A stretch of 64,000 nucleotides of DNA from Paenibacillus alvei DSM 29 (GCF_000293805.1 NZ_AMBZ01000003.1:62001-126000); one strand, 5' to 3'; shown: positions 18,430 through 27,515, counted from the first letter of the stretch. Notes: generated from the sequence alone by a model not told the origin. Made by a program: numbers and translations.

Positions 18430-20370
18430 TTATTTTGCAAGCTGCTCCATCTCTTCAATGAGGGATTCAAGCAAGCTCATGCCTTCCTCGATTGGCTTAG
18501 GTGTGGACATATCAACGCCGGCCTTCTTCAAGATATTAATAGAGAAGTCGCTGCCGCCGCTCTTCAGGAAGCCTGTATAGCGTTCGACTGCCGGTTGTCC
18601 TTCTTCGAGAATTTGCTTCGCGAAGCTTTGCGCTGCCGAGAAGCCTGTTGCATATTTGAATACGTAGAAGCTCGTATAGAAATGAGGAATACGCGCCCAT
18701 TCCATTTCGATATCCTTATCAATGACCATATCATCGCCATAGTACTTTTTGTTCAAGTCATAGTACACGTCACAGAGCAACTGTGGTGTTAACGCTTCGC
18801 CTTTTTCTGCACGATCATGGATGATCATTTCGAATTCGGCAAACATCGTCTGACGGAATACCGTTGTACGGAACTGATCGATGTAGTATGCAAGCAGGTA
18901 CATCTTTTCTTTCTTGTCCGTAGTCTTCTTCAACATGTAGTCCATAAGCAGTGCTTCATTCAGCGTAGACGCAACTTCAGCGAGGAAGATCGTGTATTGT
19001 GCATCGCGGTATGGCAAATTATTGTCTGAATGATACGAATGCAATGCATGACCCATTTCATGAGTCAATGTGAACATGCTGTTCAAATTGTCTTTGTGGT
19101 TCAACAGCACATAAGGGTGAGTGCCGTATGCGCCCCAGCTGTATGCACCTGTGCGTTTGCCTTCATTTTCGTAAACATCAATCCATGCGTTATCGAATCC
19201 TTCTTGAAGCACTTTCAGATAAGATTCGCCAAGCGGTTTCAAGCTTTCTTTCACAGTAGCCTTAGCTTCCTCGAAAGTAATATTCATATCGAACTCTTCG
19301 ACGACCGGAGCGAACAAGTCATACATATGCAGTTCCTTCACGCCAAGAAGCTGCTTGCGGAGCTTCATATAACGGTGCATAAGCGGCAAATGCTTGTGAA
19401 TCGTATCAATCAGGTTCGTGTAGACTTCCTTCGGAATGTTATCGCCGTACAAATACATTTCCAATGTAGAAGGGTATTTGCGTGCACGCGAATAGAACAA
19501 GTTCTTCTGCACATTTGCATTCAGTGTAGAAGCAATTGTATTGCGTTGCTTGCGATAAGTGCCGTATACACCTTCAAATGCAGCCTTGCGAACCTCGCTG
19601 TTGCGGCTTTCAAGGAATTGAATGTAACGGCCATGTGTCAGCTCCACATCGTTGCCCTTTTCATCTTTAATGGTCGGGAATTTCATATCCGCATTATTCA
19701 ACATGCTGTAAATGGTCTCAGGTGCCTTGGACATGCTTCCGACTTGCGCGAGCAAGGCTTCTTCTTGCTTCGTCAGAACGTGTGCTTTTTGACGCTTCAT
19801 TTCCGTCAAGGTGAAGCGGTATGCAGAGAGCTTCGGATCCTCGATGAAAGCATTCAACTGTTCGTCGGACAAGGACAGCACTTCGGGTGTAATGAAAGAG
19901 AGCGCCTCCCCAACCGTTACACTCAACTGCTTTGCCTTCTCTGACAAGGCTTGATATTTAGGCTCTGCCGTATCTTCATGATGGCGCATGCTTGCATACA
20001 CGTACAGGCGCTCGGTATGTAGGGAAATGTCATCTTCAAGCTCGAAGCAGCTCTTCAGTACATCGGCCTCAGACAGCTTGCCTTGATATTGCTTCATCTT
20101 ATCCAAAAGCTGGTTAACTAACGAATACTCTTTATCCCATTCAGCTTGTGAACCGAATAAGTCTTCCAATTTCCAGCGCACATCTTGTGGAACTTCTGAA
20201 CGTTTCAATACTTGTTGCATATGTACCCTCCTCATGTGTTGATGCTGCGATAATGGCTTAGCTACTGCATGCTTATGACTTGAGGCAGTAGTTGTAGAAG
20301 CGGGAAGCAGGCTGGTCGCCGTGATGGCGGTTGTAACCAGTCCGATCACCAATTGGCGTGTTGTGGCCAT
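18430..20370 (-). CDS. pepF: Oligoendopeptidase F (M3B), with an N-terminal signal-like extension and an internal start
   Basis: The M3 zinc metallopeptidase cuts peptides of roughly 7-17 residues. The catalytic motif THEMGHALHSYH is visible near residue 435 of the long form, followed by the glutamate ligand region. The classic PepF length of about 600 residues corresponds to a start at ATG 20220 (MQQVLKRSEVP), which has a strong GAGGAGGG site seven bases upstream. The same frame extends to ATG 20370, which also has a strong GGAGGGG. This gives 646 residues with a 50-residue N-terminus that looks like a Sec signal peptide (basic MATTRQ, hydrophobic LVIGLVTTAITATSLL, then ASTTTASS). Two isoforms, secreted and cytosolic, are therefore possible. 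Confidence 0.93.
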   Translation of the reverse strand: MATTRQLVIGLVTTAITATSLLPASTTTASSHKHAVAKPLSQHQHMRRVHMQQVLKRSEVPQDVRWKLEDLFGSQAEWDKEYSLVNQLLDKMKQYQGKLSEADVLKSCFELEDDISLHTERLYVYASMRHHEDTAEPKYQALSEKAKQLSVTVGEALSFITPEVLSLSDEQLNAFIEDPKLSAYRFTLTEMKRQKAHVLTKQEEALLAQVGSMSKAPETIYSMLNNADMKFPTIKDEKGNDVELTHGRYIQFLESRNSEVRKAAFEGVYGTYRKQRNTIASTLNANVQKNLFYSRARKYPSTLEMYLYGDNIPKEVYTNLIDTIHKHLPLMHRYMKLRKQLLGVKELHMYDLFAPVVEEFDMNITFEEAKATVKESLKPLGESYLKVLQEGFDNAWIDVYENEGKRTGAYSWGAYGTHPYVLLNHKDNLNSMFTLTHEMGHALHSYHSDNNLPYRDAQYTIFLAEVASTLNEALLMDYMLKKTTDKKEKMYLLAYYIDQFRTTVFRQTMFAEFEMIIHDRAEKGEALTPQLLCDVYYDLNKKYYGDDMVIDKDIEMEWARIPHFYTSFYVFKYATGFSAAQSFAKQILEEGQPAVERYTGFLKSGGSDFSINILKKAGVDMSTPKPIEEGMSLLESLIEEMEQLAK

Positions 20371-20505
20371 ATTACCCCTCCGTAGGCACTCATAGTGGCT
20401 CTCCTATTGGGAGAGCTGCCAATAAATCTGTAGGGTAGTATGACCAGAGCAGCGCCAAACTATCTGCTGCGATCGGCTACGTTTGTTCTGAAAACAAGTC
20501 GCAGA

Positions 20506-20694
20506 CTAAGTTCCGAGCGCTAAGAAGGAATATACGATCAGGAAGAAGGCAAAAACGATCATGCACAATGCAGTAATTGCCAAAGGCCTTTGCAGCTTAT
20601 CAGGCAGCGTATCCCTCTTCCAAATCAGTATGACTCCTAATGAGAATGCGAGCAAAATGAAAATAAGGTTCGTTGATGAAAAATTCATATGCAT
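20506..20694 (-). CDS. Small two-helix membrane protein
   Basis: The 62-residue protein is almost entirely two hydrophobic helices (NLIFILLAFSLGVILIW and LAITALCMIVFAFFLIVYSFL) joined by a short charged loop. Translation probably begins at 20688 or 20694. It lies directly after another small minus-strand gene with a seven-base gap, suggesting one transcript. No family is recognised. Confidence 0.6.
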   Translation of the reverse strand: MHMNFSSTNLIFILLAFSLGVILIWKRDTLPDKLQRPLAITALCMIVFAFFLIVYSFLALGT

Positions 20695-20701
20695 CCTGCC
20701 T

Positions 20702-20935
20702 TTACACTTGCTTAAATCTGAGCATCAGCTCGTTCCATTCCTCTTCCTTGCCCACGAATTCCTCTTTAGGGAAGCGTTGTTCCGCCCAGTGCATCAACGC
20801 CGGACGGCTTAGGAAGTTATGACATTCCTCTCCCCATTGTTCGGATATTTCACGCAATACGATATAACGGCCCTGTACTTCAACCGTCAGCATATTCCAG
20901 TTATCCTTTTTATAAATAATGTGTTTTTTCATCAT
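20702..20935 (-). CDS. Small cytosolic protein of unknown function
   Basis: The protein of about 77 residues begins MMKKHIIYKKDNWNMLTVEV and ends with a charged helical region. There are no membrane segments. The ATG at 20935 follows GAGGTAGC at reasonable spacing, while an upstream in-frame start (20974) adds a basic, non-conserved stretch. It is the first of two small minus-strand genes that run divergently from the cold-shock gene. No family recognised. Confidence 0.65.
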   Translation of the reverse strand: MMKKHIIYKKDNWNMLTVEVQGRYIVLREISEQWGEECHNFLSRPALMHWAEQRFPKEEFVGKEEEWNELMLRFKQV

Positions 20936-21123
20936 TTCAAAGCTACCTCGTTTCTTGGTGCAGGGCACCGTCAATCTAAGTTGTATACGGTATTGCCAAG
21001 CAGTTCGTCTTACCGATCATGATACCTTAGCAACTAGATGAAATCAAATCTGATTTCCCCAAAAACCGCAATATAGACGACTTTATTTGCAAGATCTTAA
21101 GAAATCTTTTTTTGTGGGAAAAG

Positions 21124-21152
21124 TTGCGTTTGACTTTTTGCTTAAGTATAAT
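21124..21152 (+). promoter_or_regulatory. Promoter of the cold-shock gene
   Basis: A perfect TATAAT (21147-21152) has TTGCGT (21124-21129) 17 bases upstream. The transcript would have a 5' leader of roughly 40 bases before the TTG start. Confidence 0.65.
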
Positions 21153-21197
21153 GTTACTATTCGCCTGTAAGGGCGAAGAAGTGAGGAGGTTTTGACC

Positions 21198-21395
21198 TTG
21201 AAAGGTACTGTAAAATGGTTTAACGCAGAAAAAGGCTATGGATTTATCCAAGTGGAAAACGGCGAAGATGTATTCGTTCACTTTTCCGCAATCCAAGGCG
21301 ACGGTTTCAAAACACTTGACGAAGGCCAAGAAGTAGAGTTCGATATCACTGAAGGCAATCGCGGTGCGCAAGCAGCTAATGTCATTAAATTATAA
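21198..21395 (+). CDS. Cold-shock protein (CspB/CspD type)
   Basis: The 65-residue single-domain OB-fold protein binds single-stranded RNA and DNA as an RNA chaperone. The RNP1 motif KGYGFI and RNP2 motif VFVHFSAI are intact. The start is most likely the TTG at 21198, which gives the canonical MKGTVKWFN and has GAGGAGG eight bases upstream. The TTG at 21192 is too close to that site. It has its own promoter and terminator. Confidence 0.96.
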   Translation: MKGTVKWFNAEKGYGFIQVENGEDVFVHFSAIQGDGFKTLDEGQEVEFDITEGNRGAQAANVIKL

Positions 21396-21446
21396 TGAGT
21401 TGTCCCGTTAAGGGCTGTCATTTATAAATAGTGCACTAGCAATGCC

Positions 21447-21484
21447 AAGCAGCCATGCTCCATGATGAGCATGGCTGCTTTTTT
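21447..21484 (+). terminator. Intrinsic terminator of the cold-shock gene
   Basis: A 14-base perfect stem (aagcagccatgctc / gagcatggctgctt) with a six-base loop is followed by T residues. Confidence 0.92.
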
Positions 21485-21789
21485 AGTAAGTCAGGTCAAT
21501 ACTCCATATCGTACGAGTCGAGCGAGCTGTATGGTGACAGAAACTCTGTGCTGATTTCCTTCTGGATGCGCAAGGATATGCAGGAAGACAAATCCGTTTC
21601 CGCGGAGTGTCATCCTGTTCGCAGGTAATACCCCACATGGAGACAGGTGCACCTAAGCGGAATGAGGTCATGATCATGACGGTTCCTTGCAATGCAAATG
21701 AAGAATCAACTGAGAACTATATACTGCGTCCTTCAATTGATGAAGTCGAGCTTGCCCATCACATGCTATACAACGATTGACGCATAGTA
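21485..21789 (+). other. Region without an intact gene; possible coding remnant
   Basis: No start with a ribosome site is seen. One plus frame is open from about 21485 to 21634, and another is open from there to a stop near 21778. Both encode polar, protein-like sequence (for example SISYESSELYGDRNS and NANEESTENYILRPSIDE). Joined by a one-base shift near 21630 they would form the C-terminal 95 residues of a protein. It may be a gene fragment, but the evidence is thin. Confidence 0.25.
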
Positions 21790-21842
21790 AAAGGAAAAGC
21801 CCCTTATGCTTCTCATTCGATGGAGAAGTGCAAGGGGCTTGC
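21790..21842 (-). terminator. Terminator of the nitroreductase gene
   Basis: The stem agccccttatgcttctc / gagaagtgcaaggggct has one mismatch region, and on the minus strand it is followed by TTTTCCTTTT. Confidence 0.75.
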
Positions 21843-21887
21843 TTGGTTAGATCTGATAAACGTACATTCGTACATTATCGTGCTTTT

Positions 21888-22541
21888 TTAGTCGACGATT
21901 CGCAGGATGTCCTCGACAGGCTTGCGCGGCAGCTTGGCCGGCGTTTCGTGCGGATAGCCTAAGGCAAGCACCATGTTCACCTGACGATCTTCAGGAATTT
22001 CCAGTAAAGACTTGATTGCATCAGCTGCCAATAGAACAGGGCCGGTCATCGGACAACTAGCCAATCCTTGCGCATGTGCGGCTAGCATTAGATTTTGAAT
22101 GGCCAAGCAGCTGCTCTTAATTCCTTCTTCTTCCCACACTGTATTTGGCACCAGTTGAATCGGATCGAAGATGCGCTCACGGAATTTCGAGGTATAAGGT
22201 GTTGCTAAGCATACAATGAGTGCTGGTGCGTCAGAAAAGGCTGTTGCATAAGGCCCGAAGGATTTGAGGAGCATTCTCGCTTCCTTGTTCAATCCTTGCT
22301 CCTCTGCAGTTTGTGCCCTGGCATGCAGCGCATCCCAAGTAAGCTGTTCAATTTGCTGAATGATGGAACGATTTACAATCGCAATAAATTCCCACGTTTG
22401 CGAGTTCGTATCGCTTGGAGCATAGCGAGCACAATCAATAAGCTCCTTAATGTCGTCCACAGACACGGGACGCTCATCGTAGCGTCGAACACTGCGGCGC
22501 CCATGAATGACTTCCTTTATCGTCTCATACGTAGTTGTCAT
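21888..22541 (-). CDS. Nitroreductase-family FMN oxidoreductase
   Basis: The 217-residue protein has the nitroreductase fold. The N-terminal HGRRSVRRYDERPV supplies the FMN phosphate-binding arginines. CARYAPSDTNSQTWEFIAI and the C-terminal ALGYPHETPAKLPRKPVEDIL are typical of the NfnB/YdgI/YodC group. These flavoenzymes reduce nitro compounds, quinones or other acceptors with NAD(P)H, and the natural substrate is not evident. The start ATG follows GGTGGAGGGTC, and a hairpin terminator follows the stop. Confidence 0.92.
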   Translation of the reverse strand: MTTTYETIKEVIHGRRSVRRYDERPVSVDDIKELIDCARYAPSDTNSQTWEFIAIVNRSIIQQIEQLTWDALHARAQTAEEQGLNKEARMLLKSFGPYATAFSDAPALIVCLATPYTSKFRERIFDPIQLVPNTVWEEEGIKSSCLAIQNLMLAAHAQGLASCPMTGPVLLAADAIKSLLEIPEDRQVNMVLALGYPHETPAKLPRKPVEDILRIVD

Positions 22542-22633
22542 ATTGGTGACCCTCCACCGAACGAGTAGTATGATTCCTTTAAGACCTTGTATTAGGACCT
22601 ACTACTATTATACGGTACACTTCAAAAAAGCAA

Positions 22634-23830
22634 TTAGCTTCCTTTGCGTAAAGTCCGTCTTGAACCAGTTTCATTCTGGCGAGCGATTACGGCCATGGTC
22701 AGAAAGCCGAGACAGGCAACGAAGGAAAAGCCAGCCGCAACGTCATAGAGCACATCCTTGCCGAAGGACTGCATTAAGATCCCGCCAAAAGTACCGCTAA
22801 TAAGTCCGGCAATACTTGACCACACGATTGTGTACAGCGCAAGCCCGGTAGAACGATATTCATCTGGGATGACGCGGCTTATATATCGAACTGCAACGAA
22901 ATAAAAAATACCGAACGAAACGCTGTGCAGAAGCTGAGTGGATACGATCCATGCGGGATCTTGCAGCACGGCTATAAGCAAAAGTCGAATGGTATAGGTT
23001 AATCCAGAGAAAGCTAATAGCGGAAGCTCCCTGAATTTCTCCCCATAGGCATTCAATAGGAAGAAGATCGGGATTTCACTCAGCGCAGAGAGCATCCAGG
23101 CCCAGCCAACCAATGATTCATCTGCCCCAATTTGGGACAATGATAGTCCAAGGAAGGCTTCATTCAGCCGATGTCCAATCGCAAGCAGCAATACGAACAA
23201 GAAGAACAACAGCACTTCCCGCTGCCGCAGAACAACCCATAGACCGGATAGCTCCATCTTTTTCATAGAAGCTCGCTTATCTGTGAGCGGGAAGGCAAGT
23301 CCTAGTGACAGCACGCCTAATAGAACAATGATCCAAATGCTATATGAGGCTCCTATTGAGCGCAGGACAAAGCCGAATAGAAGCGCAGATACCGCAAATC
23401 CGATAGAGCCGAATACACGAATGCCGATGAAGCTTTTGCCTTGCGATTGGGCGGTCATGATCGAGAAACTGTCGTTCAACGGATAGATCGGAAAGTAAAA
23501 GAAATAAAAACAAACGAGAAGCAGTGCGACGACTCCGTACGATGAAGCTTGAGCAAGCGTCACGGACAGAATAATTTGGGCAATTAGCAGTGTGATGAGT
23601 ACCTTTTTTAACGTGCCAAGCTTGTCGCTCATTACACCCCAAAACAGATTGGATACAATCGAAATGAGCGGGCCAATGGAATAAAGAAGTCCGATTTGCA
23701 CACTTGTGAAGTGCAGTGATTTGTAATAAAGCGGCAAATACGAAACAACGACCGAAGAGGTCATGAAAATCATAAATGTAAAGGCGCGCAGCCAATGCGC
23801 TTCTGTGTTCCGGGGTGCCGGATGCGCCAT
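22634..23830 (-). CDS. MFS transporter, HcaT/YwbF-like
   Basis: The protein of about 398 residues has some 12 membrane helices. The N-terminal SYLPLYYKSLHFTSVQIGLLYSIGP-type region, the loop WGVMSDKLGTLKK and the second-half segment IPDEYRSTGLALYTIVW place it in the MFS group with HcaT (phenylpropionate) and nucleoside-permease relatives. Substrate is unknown. The start at 23830 is chosen because GGAGGG lies seven bases upstream. The in-frame ATG at 23845 overlaps that site. It is probably monocistronic. Confidence 0.87.
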   Translation of the reverse strand: MAHPAPRNTEAHWLRAFTFMIFMTSSVVVSYLPLYYKSLHFTSVQIGLLYSIGPLISIVSNLFWGVMSDKLGTLKKVLITLLIAQIILSVTLAQASSYGVVALLLVCFYFFYFPIYPLNDSFSIMTAQSQGKSFIGIRVFGSIGFAVSALLFGFVLRSIGASYSIWIIVLLGVLSLGLAFPLTDKRASMKKMELSGLWVVLRQREVLLFFLFVLLLAIGHRLNEAFLGLSLSQIGADESLVGWAWMLSALSEIPIFFLLNAYGEKFRELPLLAFSGLTYTIRLLLIAVLQDPAWIVSTQLLHSVSFGIFYFVAVRYISRVIPDEYRSTGLALYTIVWSSIAGLISGTFGGILMQSFGKDVLYDVAAGFSFVACLGFLTMAVIARQNETGSRRTLRKGS

Positions 23831-24023
23831 GTGTGTTCCCTCCATGAAGTAGATGAATGTATGTATAGCGGAGTTGTCAACTGAGCAAGTATAAATGGCA
23901 TAATCCCTAGTATAGCATGCTTCTTCTGGAATGGGACGGTTTCGTCATTTACATCCTCTTAAGCGGCATGGTACATTAACAGCATTAATGATGCATCCTA
24001 TTTACCGGAGGTGTGGCAGCATT

Positions 24024-24338
24024 ATGAATGATTGGTTCGAATTCGATGAACGGCTGGGTATAGAGGTGCCTATAGTAGAAGATTCATGGGACGGACTGAG
24101 CTGGGACGATCAAGTGCTTATTATGGAAAAGTGGGAACACACTCGAGGTAGGATTCCCGACCGTATTAAAGAACTGGAACGTACGATTATTAGGAAGCAG
24201 AATGCGCTGAACGAGGAGGAGCAATTTGAGGCTTCCTGCCGGCTGAATAGCGAGATCGCAGAACTGGCTTCCCAGATTATCGATCTGAATTTATGGTACC
24301 GGGTTCATCAGGACGTAGATGCCAAAAATCACCACTAG
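24024..24338 (+). CDS. Small coiled-coil protein of unknown function
   Basis: The 104-residue acidic protein begins MNDWFEFDERLGIEVP. Its second half is strongly helical and charged (RIKELERTIIRKQNALNEEEQ), compatible with a coiled coil of the UvrB/UvrC-motif kind, and it ends LNLWYRVHQDV. The start ATG at 24024 follows CGGAGGTG, while the upstream in-frame ATG at 23931 has no ribosome site. No family is recognised. Confidence 0.75.
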   Translation: MNDWFEFDERLGIEVPIVEDSWDGLSWDDQVLIMEKWEHTRGRIPDRIKELERTIIRKQNALNEEEQFEASCRLNSEIAELASQIIDLNLWYRVHQDVDAKNHH

Positions 24339-24467
24339 TGATTATCGCATGCAATCGTTTGTGCAATTAGTCACTTCGTAATATAATAGGTGTGGTTAAA
24401 ATGAGTACGCAATAAGTGTCAGTAACATCCCGTAGAAGTTGACCTACACAGAGGACGGAGGATTTTC

Positions 24468-25550
24468 TTGAATCAGGTGAGGCAACGCCGTACGCGAGCT
24501 CCGAAAGAGCCGCTCGGACTCATGTACCGCGTGTATAAGTACATATTGCCGGAGGTTCGTCAATCATTGGCAAATTGGCAGGCGCGGGCTGAGCGTATTC
24601 CGAACGAGGAGCTGCGCAAGCAGGCGCTCGCGAGCATCGCTAGCAAGCAGTTTCATTGCGAGGGCGGTGCGGTGTACGCTGCGGCTAGGTTAGATGTGCG
24701 CCATATATTGATCCCGCTCATTGTTGCTTTTCAAACGATCAGTGACTACTTGGATAACCTGTGCGACCGAAGCACCTCGATGGATGCGGATGATTTTCGC
24801 CTGCTTCATCAGGCCATGCTGGATGCGGTCCAACCGGACGAACCTCTGAAAGATTACTATGCGCTCCGTGACGATCGAGAGGACGGGGGCTATTTGCGTG
24901 ATCTAGTATTGACGTGCAGGGAGTGTATCGCTTCACTGCCGGCATATAAGGTTGTGCAGCCGCATATTGTTCGTCTTGTCGGACTGTATACAGACCTGCA
25001 AGTGTACAAGCATATTCACCCGGATTCTCGGGAGCAGGCACTGCTGGATTGGTGGAGTTTGCATGAATCGGCTTTTTCGGAGCTGGGCTGGAATGAATTC
25101 GCTGCGGCGACCGGCTCTACGCTAGGTGTGTTCCAGTTGTTTTTGGCTGCGGCAGACGAGAGACTGACGCATGCTGAGGCAGACCGCATTCTAGAGGCAT
25201 ATTTTCCTTATGTATGTGGGCTGCATATTATGTTAGATTATTTAATTGACCAGGAAGAAGATCGTAGCGGCGGAGACTTGAATTTCTGCAATTATTACGA
25301 CGATCAGAGCTTGGTCGTGAACCGGATTGGCCACTTTGCAGACCTTGCAACGGAACGAGTTAGCTCGCTGCCGGATGGACGATTTCATCGTATGATTATA
25401 GAAGGGCTGCTAGCTCTATATTTATCAGATCCGAAAGTAAGGGAACAGGCCGCGGTTCAACAAGTATCCAAGCGTCTCATGCGAAATAGTCCGCTTATGC
25501 GGTTATTTTTCTGGATGAACAGCCTCTGGATACGCAAACATATGTATTGA
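24468..25550 (+). CDS. ytpB: Tetraprenyl-beta-curcumene synthase (YtpB, DUF2600)
   Basis: The 360-residue protein is of the YtpB type, which cyclises tetraprenyl diphosphate to tetraprenyl-beta-curcumene, a sesquarterpene precursor found in Bacillus spores. The N-terminal YRVYKYILPEVRQSLANW, the aspartate-rich segment TISDYLDNLCDRS and the later DYLIDQEEDRSGGDLNFCNYY are hallmarks of this large terpene-synthase family. Translation starts at a TTG (24468) after GGACGGAGG. pfkA begins 24 bases downstream, so the two may be co-transcribed. The partner cyclase (squalene-hopene cyclase-like) is not in the window. Confidence 0.92.
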   Translation: MNQVRQRRTRAPKEPLGLMYRVYKYILPEVRQSLANWQARAERIPNEELRKQALASIASKQFHCEGGAVYAAARLDVRHILIPLIVAFQTISDYLDNLCDRSTSMDADDFRLLHQAMLDAVQPDEPLKDYYALRDDREDGGYLRDLVLTCRECIASLPAYKVVQPHIVRLVGLYTDLQVYKHIHPDSREQALLDWWSLHESAFSELGWNEFAAATGSTLGVFQLFLAAADERLTHAEADRILEAYFPYVCGLHIMLDYLIDQEEDRSGGDLNFCNYYDDQSLVVNRIGHFADLATERVSSLPDGRFHRMIIEGLLALYLSDPKVREQAAVQQVSKRLMRNSPLMRLFFWMNSLWIRKHMY

Positions 25551-25574
25551 GGATAATGAGGGAGGAAACAAATC

Positions 25575-26546
25575 ATGACTGCTGTAAAAAAGATTGCCGT
25601 ATTGACTAGCGGCGGGGACTCTCAAGGTATGAACGCTGCAATCCGATCAGTAGTGCGTGCAGCTATATTTAATGGAATTGAGGTTTACGGAATTCAACGC
25701 GGATATCAAGGGCTTTTGAATGAAGATATTCGTCCGATGGACATCCGCAGTGTTGGTGATATCATTCAACGTGGCGGTACGATTTTGCAATCTGCTCGCT
25801 GTCAAGAGTTCAGAACGCCAGAAGGCCAGCAAAAGGGTGCGGACATTTTGCGCAAGCATGGCATCGATGGCTTGATCGTGATCGGTGGCGACGGTTCTTA
25901 TCAAGGTGCGAACAAATTGAGCAAGCTTGGCATCAAGACCATGGGTCTGCCAGGAACAATTGATAACGATATTTCCTTTACCGATCATACAATCGGCTTC
26001 GACACAGCTGTCAGCATCGTAGTTGACGCGGTTAACAAGCTTCGCGATACGATGAGCTCCCACGAACGTTCTTCTGTCATAGAAGTGATGGGCCGCCATT
26101 GTGGAGATATCGCGCTGTATGCAGGTCTTGCAAGCGGTGCGGAATCGATTCTTGTTCCTGAAGTTGATCATAACATTGATGAAGTTGCAGCCCGTATGAG
26201 AGAAAACTTCGAATGCGGCAAGCGTCACAGTATCGTTATCGTAGCGGAAGGCGTTGGACGCGGAGAAGATGTAGCGAATGCCATTATCGAACGCTGCCCT
26301 ACTGTTGAGCCGCGCGTTACGGTTCTTGGTCATATTCAACGCGGTGGCGCGCCAACTGCATTCGACCGTATCCTCGCAAGCCGTCTTGGCGACTTTGCGG
26401 TTCGCAAGCTGATGGAAGGGGAATCCGGCAAGGCTTGTGGTATGATCAAAGGCGAGCTGGTGGCAACCGATATCGATCTTGTTGTGAACACGAAAAAGGA
26501 ATTCAACATGGAGCTGTACGAATTGGCTACGCGTCTGTCTCAATAA
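25575..26546 (+). CDS. pfkA: ATP-dependent 6-phosphofructokinase
   Basis: This glycolytic enzyme phosphorylates fructose 6-phosphate. The 323-residue length is that of the bacterial allosteric tetramer. Key motifs are LTSGGDSQGMNAAIR (ATP loop), GGDGSYQGA, PGTIDNDI with the catalytic aspartate, MGRHCGDIA and LGHIQRGGAPTAFDR. The residue after GGDS is Q where B. subtilis and E. coli have P, which I regard as a lineage variant. The ribosome site GAGGGAGG precedes the ATG and a terminator follows. No pyk or accA genes are adjacent, unlike in B. subtilis. Confidence 0.96.
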   Translation: MTAVKKIAVLTSGGDSQGMNAAIRSVVRAAIFNGIEVYGIQRGYQGLLNEDIRPMDIRSVGDIIQRGGTILQSARCQEFRTPEGQQKGADILRKHGIDGLIVIGGDGSYQGANKLSKLGIKTMGLPGTIDNDISFTDHTIGFDTAVSIVVDAVNKLRDTMSSHERSSVIEVMGRHCGDIALYAGLASGAESILVPEVDHNIDEVAARMRENFECGKRHSIVIVAEGVGRGEDVANAIIERCPTVEPRVTVLGHIQRGGAPTAFDRILASRLGDFAVRKLMEGESGKACGMIKGELVATDIDLVVNTKKEFNMELYELATRLSQ

Positions 26547-26575
26547 GACGCTGCTTGTTCAAGCAGATTTGGATA

Positions 26576-26614
26576 AGCCCGGCTTGCCGCATCATGCGGT
26601 CGGCCGGGCTTTTT
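26576..26614 (+). terminator. Intrinsic terminator of pfkA
   Basis: The stem agcccggc / ggccgggct with an inner gccgcat/atgcggt hairpin is followed by TTTT. Confidence 0.88.
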
Positions 26615-26728
26615 GGCATGTCATTTATCGACTCGGGTTTGGATTAAGATCGCGTTCGAAGATTGTACAGATCTTGACGCCTTATTCCGGTTTTTTGTAT
26701 GATGTGCGATAGGGAAGGGGATGGAAAA

Positions 26729-26935
26729 ATGTACATATATCGGTTGGAAGCGTCATCGATGCAAGGGACGTTCGTATGTGTGCTCACGGCGGATACAGAG
26801 GAGCAAGCGTTTCTGCATGCGGAAGCACATTTCGAGGGGGAGCTTCCTGGGCTGAAATGGGAAGAATTGACCTTGCTTGAGAAGAAGCGCTGCGTCAATG
26901 GCAGCGGTTATATCATCCCCGCTCGAGATTCATAG
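26729..26935 (+). CDS. DUF3906-like small protein
   Basis: The 68-residue protein begins MYIYRLEASSMQGTFVCV. The middle DTEEQAFLHAEAH and the end LLEKKRCVNGSGYII resemble the short DUF3906 family of Bacillales, whose role is unknown. The ATG at 26729 lies after GGGAAGGGGATGG, and the in-frame codon at 26699 is less likely. The FMN reductase gene follows 40 bases later and may share its transcript. Confidence 0.75.
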   Translation: MYIYRLEASSMQGTFVCVLTADTEEQAFLHAEAHFEGELPGLKWEELTLLEKKRCVNGSGYIIPARDS

Positions 26936-26975
26936 ATGCTTGGCAGCCGAATTATGATAGAAGGGGAGTGCGATC

Positions 26976-27515
26976 ATGCGTATCGTATGTATAGCAGGCA
27001 GCAATCGCAAGGAAGCGACAAGTGCGCAGCTTGTCCGTTATGTAGCGGCAAGTTTACAAGAAAGAGGACATGAGGCGAAAGTCATTGACTTATATGAGCT
27101 TCCGCTTCCTCTCTATTGCCCGGATGATGCAGAGGAGCATGAGAATGTGAAGCTGCTGAGAGAGTCCGTTCGAGAAGCTGATGCTGTCGTTCTGGCTACG
27201 CCAGAATATCATGGCAGCTTGTCTGGCGTACTGAAAAATGCAATCGACTATTTGAGCTTTGATTATTTCAACAATAAGGTTGTCTTGTCGATGAGCTCTG
27301 CCGGCGGTGCGGTTGGCGTCAATTCTTTAACGCACCTGCAGACGATTATTCGAAATGTACACGGTATTAACTGTCCAGAATGGATTTCTATCGGCGGAGA
27401 TGCTAGACAGTTCACTGAAGAGGGACAGCCTGTACAAGAACAGGTGATTCAGCGTGTGCAGAAGACATTGGACTATTTCCTGAAACTGTCTAAGCATACA
27501 CGTGATCTGGCATAA
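26976..27515 (+). CDS. NADPH-dependent FMN reductase family protein
   Basis: The 179-residue flavodoxin-like protein has the FMN phosphate loop AGSNRKEATSAQL near the N-terminus and the conserved TPEYHGSLSGVLKNAIDYL segment near residues 75-93. SSAGGAVGVNSLTHLQTI is also typical. Such proteins reduce FMN, azo dyes, chromate or quinones with NADPH. The ATG follows AGAAGGGGAG. It is the last gene before a 500-base non-coding stretch. Confidence 0.92.
   Translation: MRIVCIAGSNRKEATSAQLVRYVAASLQERGHEAKVIDLYELPLPLYCPDDAEEHENVKLLRESVREADAVVLATPEYHGSLSGVLKNAIDYLSFDYFNNKVVLSMSSAGGAVGVNSLTHLQTIIRNVHGINCPEWISIGGDARQFTEEGQPVQEQVIQRVQKTLDYFLKLSKHTRDLA

Noticed and set aside
19030..19944. 304-codon plus-strand open frame
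   Set aside because: It lies fully antisense to the conserved oligoendopeptidase gene, has no ribosome site and encodes unusual His/Cys-rich sequence typical of a shadow frame.
20398..20416. Seven-base hairpin (gctctcc / ggagagc) upstream of the long pepF start
   Set aside because: It is short and lacks a T-run. It could affect translation but nothing supports calling it a regulator.
25605..25640. PfkA has Q in place of P in the GGDSPG ATP loop
   Set aside because: I believe this is a normal variant in Paenibacillus-type PfkA and not a defect, as the catalytic aspartate and other motifs are intact.
25647..26543. 298-codon minus-strand open frame
   Set aside because: It is antisense to pfkA and has no family resemblance, so it is a shadow of a well-conserved gene.
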